Of a stretch of DNA of 64,000 nucleotides, positions 1 to 8,448 are shown piece by piece. This DNA is from Lachnospiraceae bacterium (GTDB taxonomy: Bacteria > Bacillota > Clostridia > Lachnospirales > Lachnospiraceae), in contig SVFD01000001.1 in the NCBI GenBank assembly GCA_015057025.1, positions 653,759-717,758 of the forward strand. The letters run 5' to 3'. Each line of letters starts with the position of its first letter. Positions within the stretch are counted from its first letter, which is position 1. Both the position numbers and the translations under genes were made by a program. The notes beneath the pieces were generated by a model. It was not told where the DNA came from and did not search any database. It worked only from the letters and a program-made list of their open reading frames with translations.

Positions 1-84
1 GGAACCACCTTGGTTTCCGTTATCTTTGATAAGGCAGGGAAGCGTGTGTTGAATGCTGCGTTTGCCCGATTACAGAAATTATAA
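1..84 (+). CDS. pcrA: C-terminal end of a PcrA/UvrD-like helicase (partial)
   Basis: The first 27 codons run open from the window edge to a TAA at 82-84 and end ...NAAFARLQKL. This resembles the short basic tail of clostridial PcrA/UvrD-type ATP-dependent DNA helicases, which typically end in a TVVSV...AFAKL-type segment. Only the tail is visible, so no helicase motif can be checked and the call rests on tail similarity alone. A long AT-rich gap follows before the next gene. Confidence 0.45.
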   Translation, partial: GTTLVSVIFDKAGKRVLNAAFARLQKL

Positions 85-203
85 AAATTTTTCGTTATTT
101 TCTATATTTTTCTAAATTTAGGGATAGTAAAAATATGGATTTCGTGGTATTCTAAATATAGGTTTAATATGCAATGAAATGTTAAAAGGGAGGTATTAAT
201 CAT

Positions 204-479
204 ATGAAAAAAATCGAAGAACTTTTAGAAACAGTGAAATTAAATGAACTTCTCAACAGAAAAGAGAAAGAACAGGATGAAAAAGTTAAGAGAACTATCA
301 TCTGGGTATTAGCAATTATCGGTGCAATTGCAGCAATCGCAGGTATTGCATATCTTGTATATCGTTATCTTACACCCGATTATTTGGAAGATTTCGATGA
401 TGATTTTGATGATGATTTCGATGATGACTTCTTTGATGATGAAGAAGTAATCGAAGTAAAACCTGCTGAAGAGAAATAA
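204..479 (+). CDS. small single-pass membrane protein with acidic repeat tail
   Basis: A 91-residue protein of unknown function with a good ribosome site (GGGAGG) before ATG. Residues 1-30 are charged and probably helical. Residues 32-54 form one hydrophobic membrane segment (IIWVLAIIGAIAAIAGIAY). Residues 59-80 are an Asp/Phe-rich tail made of repeated FDDD units. The order suggests a basic or mixed N-terminal helix, one membrane pass and a strongly acidic tail on the far side. Similar short proteins are common in Lachnospiraceae, but I know no function for them. It is monocistronic: a strong terminator follows at 499-528. Confidence 0.75.
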   Translation: MKKIEELLETVKLNELLNRKEKEQDEKVKRTIIWVLAIIGAIAAIAGIAYLVYRYLTPDYLEDFDDDFDDDFDDDFFDDEEVIEVKPAEEK

Positions 480-498
480 TAATAAGGAATTCATAAAA

Positions 499-528
499 CG
501 GGATGTGTCAAAGCATCCCGCTTTTGTG
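499..528 (+). terminator. intrinsic terminator
   Basis: A perfect 7-bp stem (CGGGATG 499-505, CATCCCG 514-520) with an 8-nt loop is followed by CTTTTGTGTT. It separates the small membrane protein gene from rlmD. Confidence 0.8.
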
Positions 529-536
529 TTATAGGA

Positions 537-1943
537 ATGAAACCAATGAAAAAAGGCGATGTTTTAACCGGATATGTTGAGAAATGCGATTTTCCCAATA
601 AGGGGAGAGTAGTGGTGAAAGATGAGGATAAAGAGGCAGTTGTAACCGTAAAAAATGCACTGCCCGGTCAGACAATATCCTGTCTTATTAATAAAAAGAA
701 GCATGGAAAGGTGGAAGGGCGACTTTTGGAGGTTGTGACTCCTGCCGAATGTGAAATAATGGCACCCTGTCCTCATGCGGGAATATGCGGAGGCTGTTTA
801 TATCAGACATATCCTTACGAAGAGCAATTAAATATAAAAAAGAATCAGGTAGAGGATTTAGTCCGTCCCGTATACGAGACATTTAATACCGGTGATAAGG
901 ACTTTGATGAAGTATTTGAAGGTATCAAGGCAAGTCCGGTAAATGAAGCATATCGTAACAAGATGGAGTTTTCCTTTGGTGATGAATACAAGGATGGTCC
1001 TCTTTCTCTTGGCATGCATAAAAGAGGAAGTTTTTATGATATTGTTTCCGTAACGGATTGCCGCATTGTAGATGAAGATTACAGACAGATTCTTTGCGCT
1101 GCGAAGGAGTATTTTGCAAAGGAAGGTCTTCCTTTTTTCCACAGATTGACCCATCAGGGTTACCTGCGTCATTTATTGGTGCGCAAGGCGGTTAAAACCG
1201 GAGAAATTTTAATCGGATTAATTACCACAAGCCAGATAGAGGTTAACTTGGCGCCTTTTGTAGAAACCATTCTGGCTCTGCCCTTAGAAGGAAAGATTGC
1301 GGGAATTGTGCATACAGTGAACGATTCCGTGGCAGATGTTGTAAAGAATGAAGGGACAACCCTTTTATACGGCAAGGATTATTTTTATGAGGAGTTGTTG
1401 GGACTGAAATTTAAAATAACCCAGTTTTCTTTCTTCCAGACCAATAGCCTGGGGGCTGAGGTTTTATACGATACTACCAGAAGTTATTTAGGAACTATGG
1501 AAAAAGAGAATCCTGTTGTTTTCGATTTGTACAGCGGAACCGGTACTATTGCCCAGCTTCTTGCTCCTGTAGCCGGAAAAGTGGTGGGCGTAGAAATTGT
1601 GGAAGAAGCTGTAGAGGCCGCAAAAGAAAATGCGGCATTAAATGGTCTTAACAATTGCGAATTTATTGCCGGTGATGTATTAAAGGTGTTGGATGATATT
1701 GTTGAGAAACCGGATTATATTATTTTAGACCCTCCCAGGGACGGTATTCACCCTAAAGCTTTACAGAAGATTATAAATTATGGTGTGGATAGGATTGTTT
1801 ATGTATCTTGTAAGCCTACCAGTCTGGCCAGAGATTTGGAGATGCTTTTGCAGGGCGGATACACATTAGATAAGATGTGTTGTGTGGACATGTTCCCGAG
1901 TACAGCCAATGTTGAGACGGTAGCGTTACTTTCACGATTATAA
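537..1943 (+). CDS. rlmD: 23S rRNA (uracil-5-)-methyltransferase, RlmD/RumA family
   Basis: SAM-dependent methyltransferase expected to make 5-methyluridine in 23S rRNA (the U1939 class). The N-terminus is a TRAM-like RNA-binding segment. A cysteine cluster CPHAGICGGC near residues 78-87, with a further Cys upstream, fits the 4Fe-4S site of this family. The SAM motif DLYSGTGT, then LDPPRDG, then YVSCKPTSLARDL with the catalytic cysteine are all present in the C-terminal half. The length of 468 residues is normal. Two ATGs are possible: the AGGA at 533-536 directly abuts the first ATG (537) and sits 9 nt before the second (546), so initiation at 546 is likelier. The substrate position is inferred from the family. 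Confidence 0.9.
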   Translation: MKPMKKGDVLTGYVEKCDFPNKGRVVVKDEDKEAVVTVKNALPGQTISCLINKKKHGKVEGRLLEVVTPAECEIMAPCPHAGICGGCLYQTYPYEEQLNIKKNQVEDLVRPVYETFNTGDKDFDEVFEGIKASPVNEAYRNKMEFSFGDEYKDGPLSLGMHKRGSFYDIVSVTDCRIVDEDYRQILCAAKEYFAKEGLPFFHRLTHQGYLRHLLVRKAVKTGEILIGLITTSQIEVNLAPFVETILALPLEGKIAGIVHTVNDSVADVVKNEGTTLLYGKDYFYEELLGLKFKITQFSFFQTNSLGAEVLYDTTRSYLGTMEKENPVVFDLYSGTGTIAQLLAPVAGKVVGVEIVEEAVEAAKENAALNGLNNCEFIAGDVLKVLDDIVEKPDYIILDPPRDGIHPKALQKIINYGVDRIVYVSCKPTSLARDLEMLLQGGYTLDKMCCVDMFPSTANVETVALLSRL

Positions 1944-1965
1944 AAAGAAAGAGCGGTAATTGAAT

Positions 1966-2607
1966 ATGAGGATATTTGTCGTAAATGAGGAGTACGACAA
2001 AGCGGAGGTTTGTGCACAGCTTATAAAGAAGCATGAAGCAGAAGTTAAAGAGTGTGATACAATCTTACAGGCTTTGGAGGAAACAGGGACTTTTACTGAA
2101 GATAAAATATCCGTAATTATTTTAAATACTGTCAGAGAAAATGAGATACAAGAAAATAAAACTTTATATGTGCAGACTTTTGGAAATTTTGAGGTCTTTT
2201 ATCGGGGCGAACCTATGGCTTTTATCAGAGCAAAGTCTAAAGAGTTGTTTGCTTATCTGATAGACCGGCGGGGGGCTGCAGTGACAACTGCGGAAGCCTG
2301 CGGTATACTATGGGAGGATAAGGAATATAACTTTTCATTGCAGCGGCAATTTCAAACCGTGGTATCTGACCTTATTAAAAGCCTGAAAAGAGCCAAATCA
2401 GACCATTTAATTCATAGACGCAGGAATTGTCTGTCGGTGGATGTTTCGGGGCTTGAATGCGATTTTTACAAGCTTCTGGCCGGAGATATAAAGGCTAGGG
2501 AGAACTATAACGGGGAATATATGGCAAATTACAGTTGGGCAGAGATGACGGCAGGTTTTTTGTTGCAGAAGCACAGGAAGTCTGTAAAGCCTGATAAGGG
2601 TGATTGA
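1966..2607 (+). CDS. winged-helix (OmpR/SARP-like) regulator, short form
   Basis: A 213-residue protein read from ATG 1966; an in-frame TTG at 1960 is less likely. The middle (about residues 70-160) resembles the winged-helix DNA-binding domain of SARP/OmpR-type response regulators: LYVQTFGNFEVFYRG, then KSKELFAYLIDRRG, then ILWED. The N-terminal 65 residues occupy the receiver position but are too short for a full receiver and show no clear phospho-acceptor Asp/Lys set. The family usually continues into a BTAD domain, which is absent or vestigial here. It lies 22 nt after rlmD and may be co-transcribed with it. The target is unknown. Confidence 0.65.
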   Translation: MRIFVVNEEYDKAEVCAQLIKKHEAEVKECDTILQALEETGTFTEDKISVIILNTVRENEIQENKTLYVQTFGNFEVFYRGEPMAFIRAKSKELFAYLIDRRGAAVTTAEACGILWEDKEYNFSLQRQFQTVVSDLIKSLKRAKSDHLIHRRRNCLSVDVSGLECDFYKLLAGDIKARENYNGEYMANYSWAEMTAGFLLQKHRKSVKPDKGD

Positions 2608-2941
2608 TTTATATAAAAGTATAAAAATTTTGTCGGTTTTATAAAAAGATTGTAATTTGGTGTAGAATTGGTGTAGTCGGTGTAGTATAGTAATATTACA
2701 TTAGAACTAATGTAATCACCAAGGAAACAGAGAGAGAACAAATGAGCCGGTGAGAATTACCCATAGAGGAAACGTAAAGTACTAAAGAGAAATATCAAGC
2801 CATATTATGATATGAAACGAAAGATAAGTGAAAGAATATACTATAATTATCCCCCCGAAGAGAACATAAGATGAAATTTAATTTTAAAAGACAGATGCCA
2901 TTAAGGTATCTGTCTTTTGCATTTTTTAAAATTTAGGATTG
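2608..2941. other. intergenic region with repeats, no gene recognised
   Basis: Three near-tandem GGTGTAG heptamers start at 2659, 2670 and 2679. They are followed at 2695-2716 by a perfect inverted repeat (ATTACATTA, 4-nt loop, TAATGTAAT). The rest to about 2880 is A/G-rich with no convincing ORF. I recognise no riboswitch or known RNA. It ends in a bidirectional terminator shared by the convergent genes on either side. Confidence 0.5.
2886..2918. terminator. bidirectional terminator
   Basis: AAAAGACAGAT (2886-2896) pairs with ATCTGTCTTTT (2908-2918), giving A/T runs on both sides. It lies between the convergent winged-helix regulator and alarmone synthetase genes. Confidence 0.75.
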
Positions 2942-3670
2942 TTAATATAAATGTTCACTTTGTTCTTCAACGGAAAGAAGCATTTCTTGCGGAAATTTGG
3001 GATAAATCTGATTTTTGATATCCTGCATTTTAGAGTCCATATCAGCAATAGTGGTAGCACATTCCAATAACTGTGCACTGATGGAGGCACTGTCAATTTG
3101 GGATAAATCCTTTTTGTACTTTAGTTCATGCTCCAGACTTGCCCAGAAATCCATAGCAATTGTACGAAGCTGAACTTCAACTTTAAGACATTCTTTACCT
3201 TCTGAGAAAAAGACAGGAATTTCTACAATCATATGGTAACTGCGGTAGCCATTGGGTTTGGGTTCGCGGATATAGTCCTTATAACTGATTAAACGAATAT
3301 CATCCTGTTTCAAAAGCATATCGGCAATTTCGTAAATGTCATCCACAAAGTCGCAGATAACACGGACACCGGCTACGTCATTCAACTCGTTCTGCATATT
3401 ATCCAAGGTAAAAGCAAGACCCTTGCGCTGCAACTTATCAATAATACTCTTAGGATTTTTGATACGGGACTTAATAGCATGAATTGGGTTTCGTTTGCTT
3501 TTAATGGAAAGCTCTTCGTTTAAAACTTCGAATTTCGTACGCACTTCTTTGATGGCACAACCATATTTGGTAACCAGTTGTTGAAACTGCTCCATGGAAT
3601 TAGCCATGGCTTCCTGAACGGCATACTGTTGAAATTGTTCATATAAAAAAATTTTATCGTCCTGTTGCAT
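2942..3670 (-). CDS. small alarmone synthetase (RelA/SpoT nucleotidyltransferase domain only)
   Basis: A 242-residue protein with only the (p)ppGpp synthetase domain, in the RelQ/YjbM-YwaC class. It should transfer pyrophosphate from ATP to GTP or GDP. Visible family motifs are SRIKNPKSIIDKL, NDVAGVRVIC, KPNGYRSYH and EVQLRTIAMDFWASLEHELKYK. There is no HD hydrolase, TGS or ACT domain, so it can make but not destroy the alarmone. Removal would depend on the long Rel protein encoded at 59522-61825. The start is set by GGGGAGG upstream. It lies next to an HD hydrolase gene on the same strand (84-nt gap). Confidence 0.9.
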   Translation of the reverse strand: MQQDDKIFLYEQFQQYAVQEAMANSMEQFQQLVTKYGCAIKEVRTKFEVLNEELSIKSKRNPIHAIKSRIKNPKSIIDKLQRKGLAFTLDNMQNELNDVAGVRVICDFVDDIYEIADMLLKQDDIRLISYKDYIREPKPNGYRSYHMIVEIPVFFSEGKECLKVEVQLRTIAMDFWASLEHELKYKKDLSQIDSASISAQLLECATTIADMDSKMQDIKNQIYPKFPQEMLLSVEEQSEHLY

Positions 3671-3754
3671 AATGAAATAATCCTCCCCTATTTATAATAC
3701 ACAAATTATTTATCCGAAAGTAAGTCTGCACTGCATCAAATATGTAGGATAAAA

Positions 3755-4360
3755 TTAATATCCTAAAAGATTTCTGTAGTAGCTGTATAAAGAATTGGCA
3801 AAATTCACATACTGACAACTACAGGGAAAACGAAGATAATTAGGATCTAAATCATAAACCCTTACGCGGTCAAGAGCATCGGCATCTTTCAATATTTTTG
3901 CGATTTTAATGGCACGGGCTTTATCCAAAATACCGAAAGAAGCAATGACATTTTCCATGCGGGAGTCGTCTATGGAATGAGAATATATTGCTGCCTGTAC
4001 AATTGCCATATCTTCTGAGGAAAGAGAGATAACAGAAGGCAGTTTTTCACTGGAACGTCTTCCGTGATCATCATCCAGAGAATCATCAATGCGTCCTATA
4101 TCGTGATAGGAGCAGGCTATCAAAAGAAGCTTGGTATCTTCTTCATTACAGTGATTTTGCATAGCAATCAGACCGCCGAAAAGAAGTACTCTCTCAATAT
4201 GAGCCACGCCATGAATATGACTTTGATATAAATATTCTTTTTTCAGCGCTTTTACATAATATTCAAAAGTCGGCCATAAATTCCAATTTTTGAGTGCTTT
4301 TATTTCTGAATCAAATATGGTATTTTCCTGTTGTAATAAATCCGGTAATACAGATTCCAT
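3755..4360 (-). CDS. HD-domain metal-dependent hydrolase
   Basis: A 201-residue HD-superfamily protein. The H...HD...D set is visible as HGVAHIERV, SYHDIGR and a later DADALDR segment. Such proteins are phosphohydrolases acting on nucleotides or other phosphate esters; the substrate cannot be read from sequence. It lies upstream of the small alarmone synthetase on the same strand with an 84-nt gap, so co-expression is possible, but this HD is not of the SpoT type. A ribosome site AAAGGATGG precedes the ATG. Confidence 0.75.
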   Translation of the reverse strand: MESVLPDLLQQENTIFDSEIKALKNWNLWPTFEYYVKALKKEYLYQSHIHGVAHIERVLLFGGLIAMQNHCNEEDTKLLLIACSYHDIGRIDDSLDDDHGRRSSEKLPSVISLSSEDMAIVQAAIYSHSIDDSRMENVIASFGILDKARAIKIAKILKDADALDRVRVYDLDPNYLRFPCSCQYVNFANSLYSYYRNLLGY

Positions 4361-4533
4361 ACATTACCATCCTTTCTGTTTTATCCGTGATAAAAAGCAT
4401 TGTGCCAAAGATGAAACATGATCCGTTTGTATAAAATATTATATCATATTCGAACGGTAAAATAAACCAACGAATCGTGAAATAATTGTTAATACATTGC
4501 GAACAAAAGGTATATTTGCAGTATGTATTGTGG

Positions 4534-4561
4534 TTGACTTTTTAGCACAGATTGATATACT
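4534..4561 (+). promoter_or_regulatory. promoter of the sufCB pair
   Basis: TTGACT (4534-4539), a 16-bp spacer, then TATACT (4556-4561) stand about 40 nt before the sufC start codon. No operator could be identified. Confidence 0.65.
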
Positions 4562-4600
4562 AAAAGGTGGTGTTTTAGGACTAAGGAGAGGAGCAAAATT

Positions 4601-5329
4601 ATGCTTGAATTAAGAAATGTATCCTACAGTGTGGAAGATAACAGCACACAGAAGGAAATTATTAAAAATATAAATGTAAAAATAGACAATGGTTTTGTGG
4701 CGATTACAGGCCCTAACGGTGGTGGTAAATCCACTATGGCAAAGCTGATTGCAGGAATTATAAAACCCACTTCCGGACAGATTCTTTTAGATGGTGTGGA
4801 TATTACGGATGTTTCTATTACGGACAGAGCCAACATGGGCATTAGCTTTGCATTTCAGCAACCGGTACGTTTTAAAGGAATTACCGTAAAGGATTTGATT
4901 ACTTTGGCAGCAGGCACAAAGATTACCGTTACGGAAGCCTGCAAATATTTATCGGAAGTAGGACTTTGTGCGAAAGAATATATCAATCGTGAGGTAAATG
5001 CCAGTCTTTCCGGCGGTGAGTTGAAACGAATTGAAATTGCCATGATTATGGCCAGAGGAACAAAGGTTTCCGTATTTGATGAACCGGAGGCAGGTATTGA
5101 CCTTTGGAGCTTCAAGAATTTAATTCAGGTATTTGAAAATATGCATGAGAAGCTTGGCGGTTCCATTATTATTATTTCACATCAGGAGCGTATCCTTAAT
5201 ATTGCAGATGAGATTATTGTGCTTGCCAATGGAGAGGTATCCGCGCAAGGTAAAAAAGAGGATGTTTTGCCCGGGCTTCTCTGCGGAGATGTAGGATGTA
5301 AAACACTTATGGATAAAATGGAGCAGTAA
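4601..5329 (+). CDS. sufC: SufC-like ATPase of a minimal SUF Fe-S assembly system
   Basis: A 242-residue ABC-type ATPase without membrane domains. Walker A GPNGGGKST is at residues 37-45, the signature LSGGE at 136-140 and Walker B VSVFDEP followed by EAGID at 156-166. The LSGGELKRIE-type signature and the following SufB-like gene identify the SUF family over a transporter. With only C and B present, and no sufD, sufS, sufU or iscU nearby, the pair matches the minimal arrangement described as SMS (SmsC-SmsB). It would drive cytosolic Fe-S scaffold assembly. Strong ribosome site AAGGAGAGGAG. Confidence 0.9.
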   Translation: MLELRNVSYSVEDNSTQKEIIKNINVKIDNGFVAITGPNGGGKSTMAKLIAGIIKPTSGQILLDGVDITDVSITDRANMGISFAFQQPVRFKGITVKDLITLAAGTKITVTEACKYLSEVGLCAKEYINREVNASLSGGELKRIEIAMIMARGTKVSVFDEPEAGIDLWSFKNLIQVFENMHEKLGGSIIIISHQERILNIADEIIVLANGEVSAQGKKEDVLPGLLCGDVGCKTLMDKMEQ

Positions 5330-5371
5330 AAAGAAAATTGACAGCATGAAATATGCGGAAAGCAGGATAAA

Positions 5372-6289
5372 ATGGATGCAATTCAGAAGAATTTATTAGA
5401 GCAGGTTGCCGACCTTCATGAAATACCCACGGGGGCATATAATATTCGTGCCAATGGCGGATTGGCAGGTCGTAATACAACTGCAAATATAGACATTATT
5501 ACAAAAGAGGACAAGCCCGGTATTGATATTATCATTAAGCCCGGAACTAAAAAGGAAAGTCTTCATATCCCCGTGCTTTTAACACAGACCGGCATTAAAG
5601 AATCTGTATATAATGATTTTTTAATAGGTGAAGATTGTGATGTAACCATTATTGCAGGTTGCGGTATTCATAACGGTGGTAAAGAGGGTACAGAGCACAG
5701 CGGTATTCACAGTTTTGTAGTAGGTAAGAATTCCAAGGTAAAATACATTGAGAAGCATTATGGTAGCGGTGAGGGAACCGGTGAGCGAGTGATGAACCCC
5801 ACCACCATTATTGATTTAAAAGAAGGTGCTTATCTTGAAATGGATACGGTGCAGATTAAGGGTGTGGATTCTACAAAGAGAACGACTAAGGCAACGTTGG
5901 GAGATAACGCAACTCTTGTAATCAAAGAAAAAATTATGACCCATGGTAAACAGACAGCGGAAACGGATTTTGAGGTGAATTTAGATGGCGAAAATTCCGG
6001 TGCCAATGTTATTTCCCGTTCTGTTGCCAAGGATGATTCCTATCAGTTGTTTTTATCCAAAATTAACGGTAATAATAAATGTAACGGACATACGGAATGC
6101 GATGCCATTATTATGGATAAGGCATGTGTGCGTGCAGTGCCTGAAATAACAGCAAATCATATTGATGCCAGTCTGATTCACGAGGCTGCTATCGGTAAAA
6201 TTGCCGGAGAGCAGCTGATTAAGCTTATGACTTTAGGTCTTACGGAAGCGGAGGCAGAAGCGCAGATTGTCAGTGGTTTCTTAAAATAA
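5372..6289 (+). CDS. sufB: SufB/SufD-family scaffold protein, short form
   Basis: A 305-residue member of the SufB/SufD (UPF0051) family, shorter than typical SufB (about 450-480). It comprises mainly the beta-helix core: many alternating short hydrophobic strands such as VTIIAGCGIHNGG and TLVIKEKI, then ARAVPEI/HEAAIGKI-type helices near the C-terminus that in this family contact SufC. It should form the Fe-S scaffold with the upstream ATPase. The start is set by AGGA at 5364. The gap of 42 nt to sufC implies one operon. Whether it uses Cys ligands (for example in AGCGIHNG) is not resolvable here. Confidence 0.88.
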   Translation: MDAIQKNLLEQVADLHEIPTGAYNIRANGGLAGRNTTANIDIITKEDKPGIDIIIKPGTKKESLHIPVLLTQTGIKESVYNDFLIGEDCDVTIIAGCGIHNGGKEGTEHSGIHSFVVGKNSKVKYIEKHYGSGEGTGERVMNPTTIIDLKEGAYLEMDTVQIKGVDSTKRTTKATLGDNATLVIKEKIMTHGKQTAETDFEVNLDGENSGANVISRSVAKDDSYQLFLSKINGNNKCNGHTECDAIIMDKACVRAVPEITANHIDASLIHEAAIGKIAGEQLIKLMTLGLTEAEAEAQIVSGFLK

Positions 6290-6303
6290 AATAGGAGACG
6301 ATT

Positions 6304-7140
6304 ATGAAGCATTCAGAGCAGAGTGAAGAGAAGGATATCAAAGAAACCGTCCCAAAGGCAAGAAGTAAAAAAAGTATTTACATGATTATTGGTGTTTTGT
6401 TTTTAATTGTAGCAATTGTCTTACTTTCTATTATCATAGACCGGAAAATAAAACAGTCCGGTGAGGATATATCGGAGGAAGAGATGATAGCAGAGAATAC
6501 TTCATTGACTGCTTATGGACAAATCAGTCAGGAGGAACTTATCGAATATATTAAACAATCCATTGTTCGGATAGAAGCAAAGGTGCCGGACGGAGCAGGC
6601 GGCGAAAATACTATGGTAGGAAGCGGTGTAATCATTGATATTACGGATGATTATGTTGATATTGCAACTGCGAGACATGTGGTAGAGCAGACAGCAAAGC
6701 CGTTAGTATATTTTAACGGAGGAAGTTCTGTTTATGGGATTGTACTTGCCTATGGAAAAGAAAGTGATGTGGCATTTGTACGTGTAGAAACCGGCGTTTT
6801 GGACGAAGGAATCCGTGAAAGTATCAGTAAGGCTAAGTGGGCGGATAATGATGCCTATGAAGCTTTGTTACTTGGTGAAGAGGTGATTTTAATCGGTTCA
6901 GTCTCTGAAGTTGCAGGGAGTATCCAATATGGTACGCTGAAAGAAAAAGAGAAGTTCGTAGAGTTATTTCAAAATCATATGTTGGTTTGTGAGGCTTCCG
7001 TATCGGGAGGAATGTCCGGTGGCGGTACTTTTAACTTGGATGGTAAGCTGATTGGAATTATAGTAGGAACGAATGGTACGGATACTGTTAATGTTGCAAT
7101 TACGGATGTGATGTCAGAGTATCGAAGTATCTCTTATTAA
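6304..7140 (+). CDS. membrane-anchored trypsin-like serine protease
   Basis: A 278-residue protein. Residues 24-46 form an uncleaved N-terminal membrane anchor (IYMIIGVLFLIVAIVLLSIII), so the rest should lie outside the membrane. The trypsin-fold catalytic set can be read: His125 in ATARHVV, Asp155 in ESDVAFVRV and Ser238 in SGGMSGGG. The usual GNSGGP is GMSGGG here, and there is no PDZ domain, unlike DegP/HtrA. It starts 14 nt after sufB with its own AGGAGACG site, so it may be read through from the suf operon. Activity is probable but unproven. Confidence 0.72.
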   Translation: MKHSEQSEEKDIKETVPKARSKKSIYMIIGVLFLIVAIVLLSIIIDRKIKQSGEDISEEEMIAENTSLTAYGQISQEELIEYIKQSIVRIEAKVPDGAGGENTMVGSGVIIDITDDYVDIATARHVVEQTAKPLVYFNGGSSVYGIVLAYGKESDVAFVRVETGVLDEGIRESISKAKWADNDAYEALLLGEEVILIGSVSEVAGSIQYGTLKEKEKFVELFQNHMLVCEASVSGGMSGGGTFNLDGKLIGIIVGTNGTDTVNVAITDVMSEYRSISY

Positions 7141-7247
7141 GTATTTTCGATTTTTTGAAAGTATATTGTGAAGTAAATAATAAAAAGTATTTTACGCAAG
7201 TTTTTGCGCACAAATAAATCAAAGTCAAAAGAAAGGAAGAAGATAAA

Positions 7248-8447
7248 ATGACTAAGATTGATATTGTTTCCGGTTTCTTAGGTGCCGGAAAAACCACTTT
7301 TATACAAAAGATGTTAAAGGATGTATTACATAAAGAGAAGGTTGTTTTAATTGAAAACGAATTCGGTGAAATTGGTATCGATGGAGGCTTTTTAAAAGAG
7401 GCCGGTGTGGAGATACGTGAAATGAATTCCGGATGCATTTGCTGTTCATTGGTGGGTGATTTTGGAACTGCCTTAAAAGAAGTAATTGCAACCTATACCC
7501 CGGAGCGTGTGTTGATTGAGCCTTCAGGTGTCGGTAAATTATCGGATGTCATTAAGGCGGTGGCTGACTTGAATCAGGATGCGGAAATGGCAGATGTTAA
7601 GTTGAATTCGGCAGTTGCGGTAGTGGATGTTTCAAAGTGTAAAATGTACATCAAGAACTTTGGTGAGTTTTTTATTAATCAGATTGAAAATGCAGGCACC
7701 ATTGTATTGAGCCGTACGCAGAATGTCAGCGAAGATAAAGTGCAGGCAGCAGTAGAACTTTTAAGACAGCATAATGAAAAGGCGACGATTATCACAACGC
7801 CTTGGGACTGCATTGACGGTGCAAAGATTCTTGAAACAATGGAAGCCGGTAAGTCTTTGGAAGAAGAATTGATGGAAGAGATGAAAAAGCATCATCATGA
7901 ACATCATCACCATGACCATGGCGAGGATTGCGATTGCGGATGCCATGATCACCATCATGAGCACGATCATGAGCATCACCATCACGACCATGATGAAGAT
8001 TGCGATTGCGGATGTCACGATCACGAGCATCACCACGAACACCACCACCATGACCATGAACACGATCATGAGCATCACCACCATGACCATCACGAGCACC
8101 ACCACGACCATGGCGAGGAATGCACTTGCGGATGCCATGACCATGACGGACATCATCATCACCATCATGCGGATGAAGTGTTTGCAAGCTGGGGCTTTGA
8201 AACACCCAAGAGCTATACCAAGGATGAAATTGCAGACATCTTAGATGCATTGGAAGATGCCGGAAAGTATGGATTTGTATTACGTGCCAAGGGTATGGTT
8301 CCTGATAAAGACGGCGGATTCATTTATTTTGACTATGTGCCCGATGAGAAAAATATCCGTAACGGTTCACCGGAAGTTACCGGTAAAATCTGCGTAATCG
8401 GCAGCAAGATTTCAGAAGACAATTTGAAAGCATTATTTGGAGTGTAG
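7248..8447 (+). CDS. CobW/ZNG-type G3E GTPase with long His/Cys-rich metal-binding insert
   Basis: A 399-residue metallochaperone-type GTPase. Walker A GFLGAGKT is at residues 9-16. The family's CxCC metal motif is C63-I-C65-C66. EPSGVG and a SRTQ segment in the NKxD position follow. Residues 215-307 are a low-complexity His-rich insert containing three CxCGCHDH units (around residues 228, 252 and 292). A CobW C-terminal domain follows (about 310-399). By family this fits delivery or storage of Zn or another divalent metal. It overlaps nothing and is followed after 1 nt by a second GTPase gene, so the two are translationally linked. No Zur-type operator was recognised upstream. Confidence 0.85.
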   Translation: MTKIDIVSGFLGAGKTTFIQKMLKDVLHKEKVVLIENEFGEIGIDGGFLKEAGVEIREMNSGCICCSLVGDFGTALKEVIATYTPERVLIEPSGVGKLSDVIKAVADLNQDAEMADVKLNSAVAVVDVSKCKMYIKNFGEFFINQIENAGTIVLSRTQNVSEDKVQAAVELLRQHNEKATIITTPWDCIDGAKILETMEAGKSLEEELMEEMKKHHHEHHHHDHGEDCDCGCHDHHHEHDHEHHHHDHDEDCDCGCHDHEHHHEHHHHDHEHDHEHHHHDHHEHHHDHGEECTCGCHDHDGHHHHHHADEVFASWGFETPKSYTKDEIADILDALEDAGKYGFVLRAKGMVPDKDGGFIYFDYVPDEKNIRNGSPEVTGKICVIGSKISEDNLKALFGV

Positions 8448-8448
8448 A

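Noticed and set aside
2618..2880. c-di-GMP or other known riboswitch in the 2.6-2.9 kb gap
   Set aside because: The conserved aptamer cores are not present, and no aptamer-responsive gene follows on this strand.
7890..8170. CRISPR-like repeat array
   Set aside because: The repeats are short, in frame, variable in length and code for His/Cys motifs. There are no fixed spacers.
7761..8250. Long open frames on both strands across the GTPase His-rich segment
   Set aside because: They are shadows of the CAT/CAC-rich codons that encode the histidine repeats. They have no ribosome sites and give low-complexity Met/Val or Ile/Thr translations.
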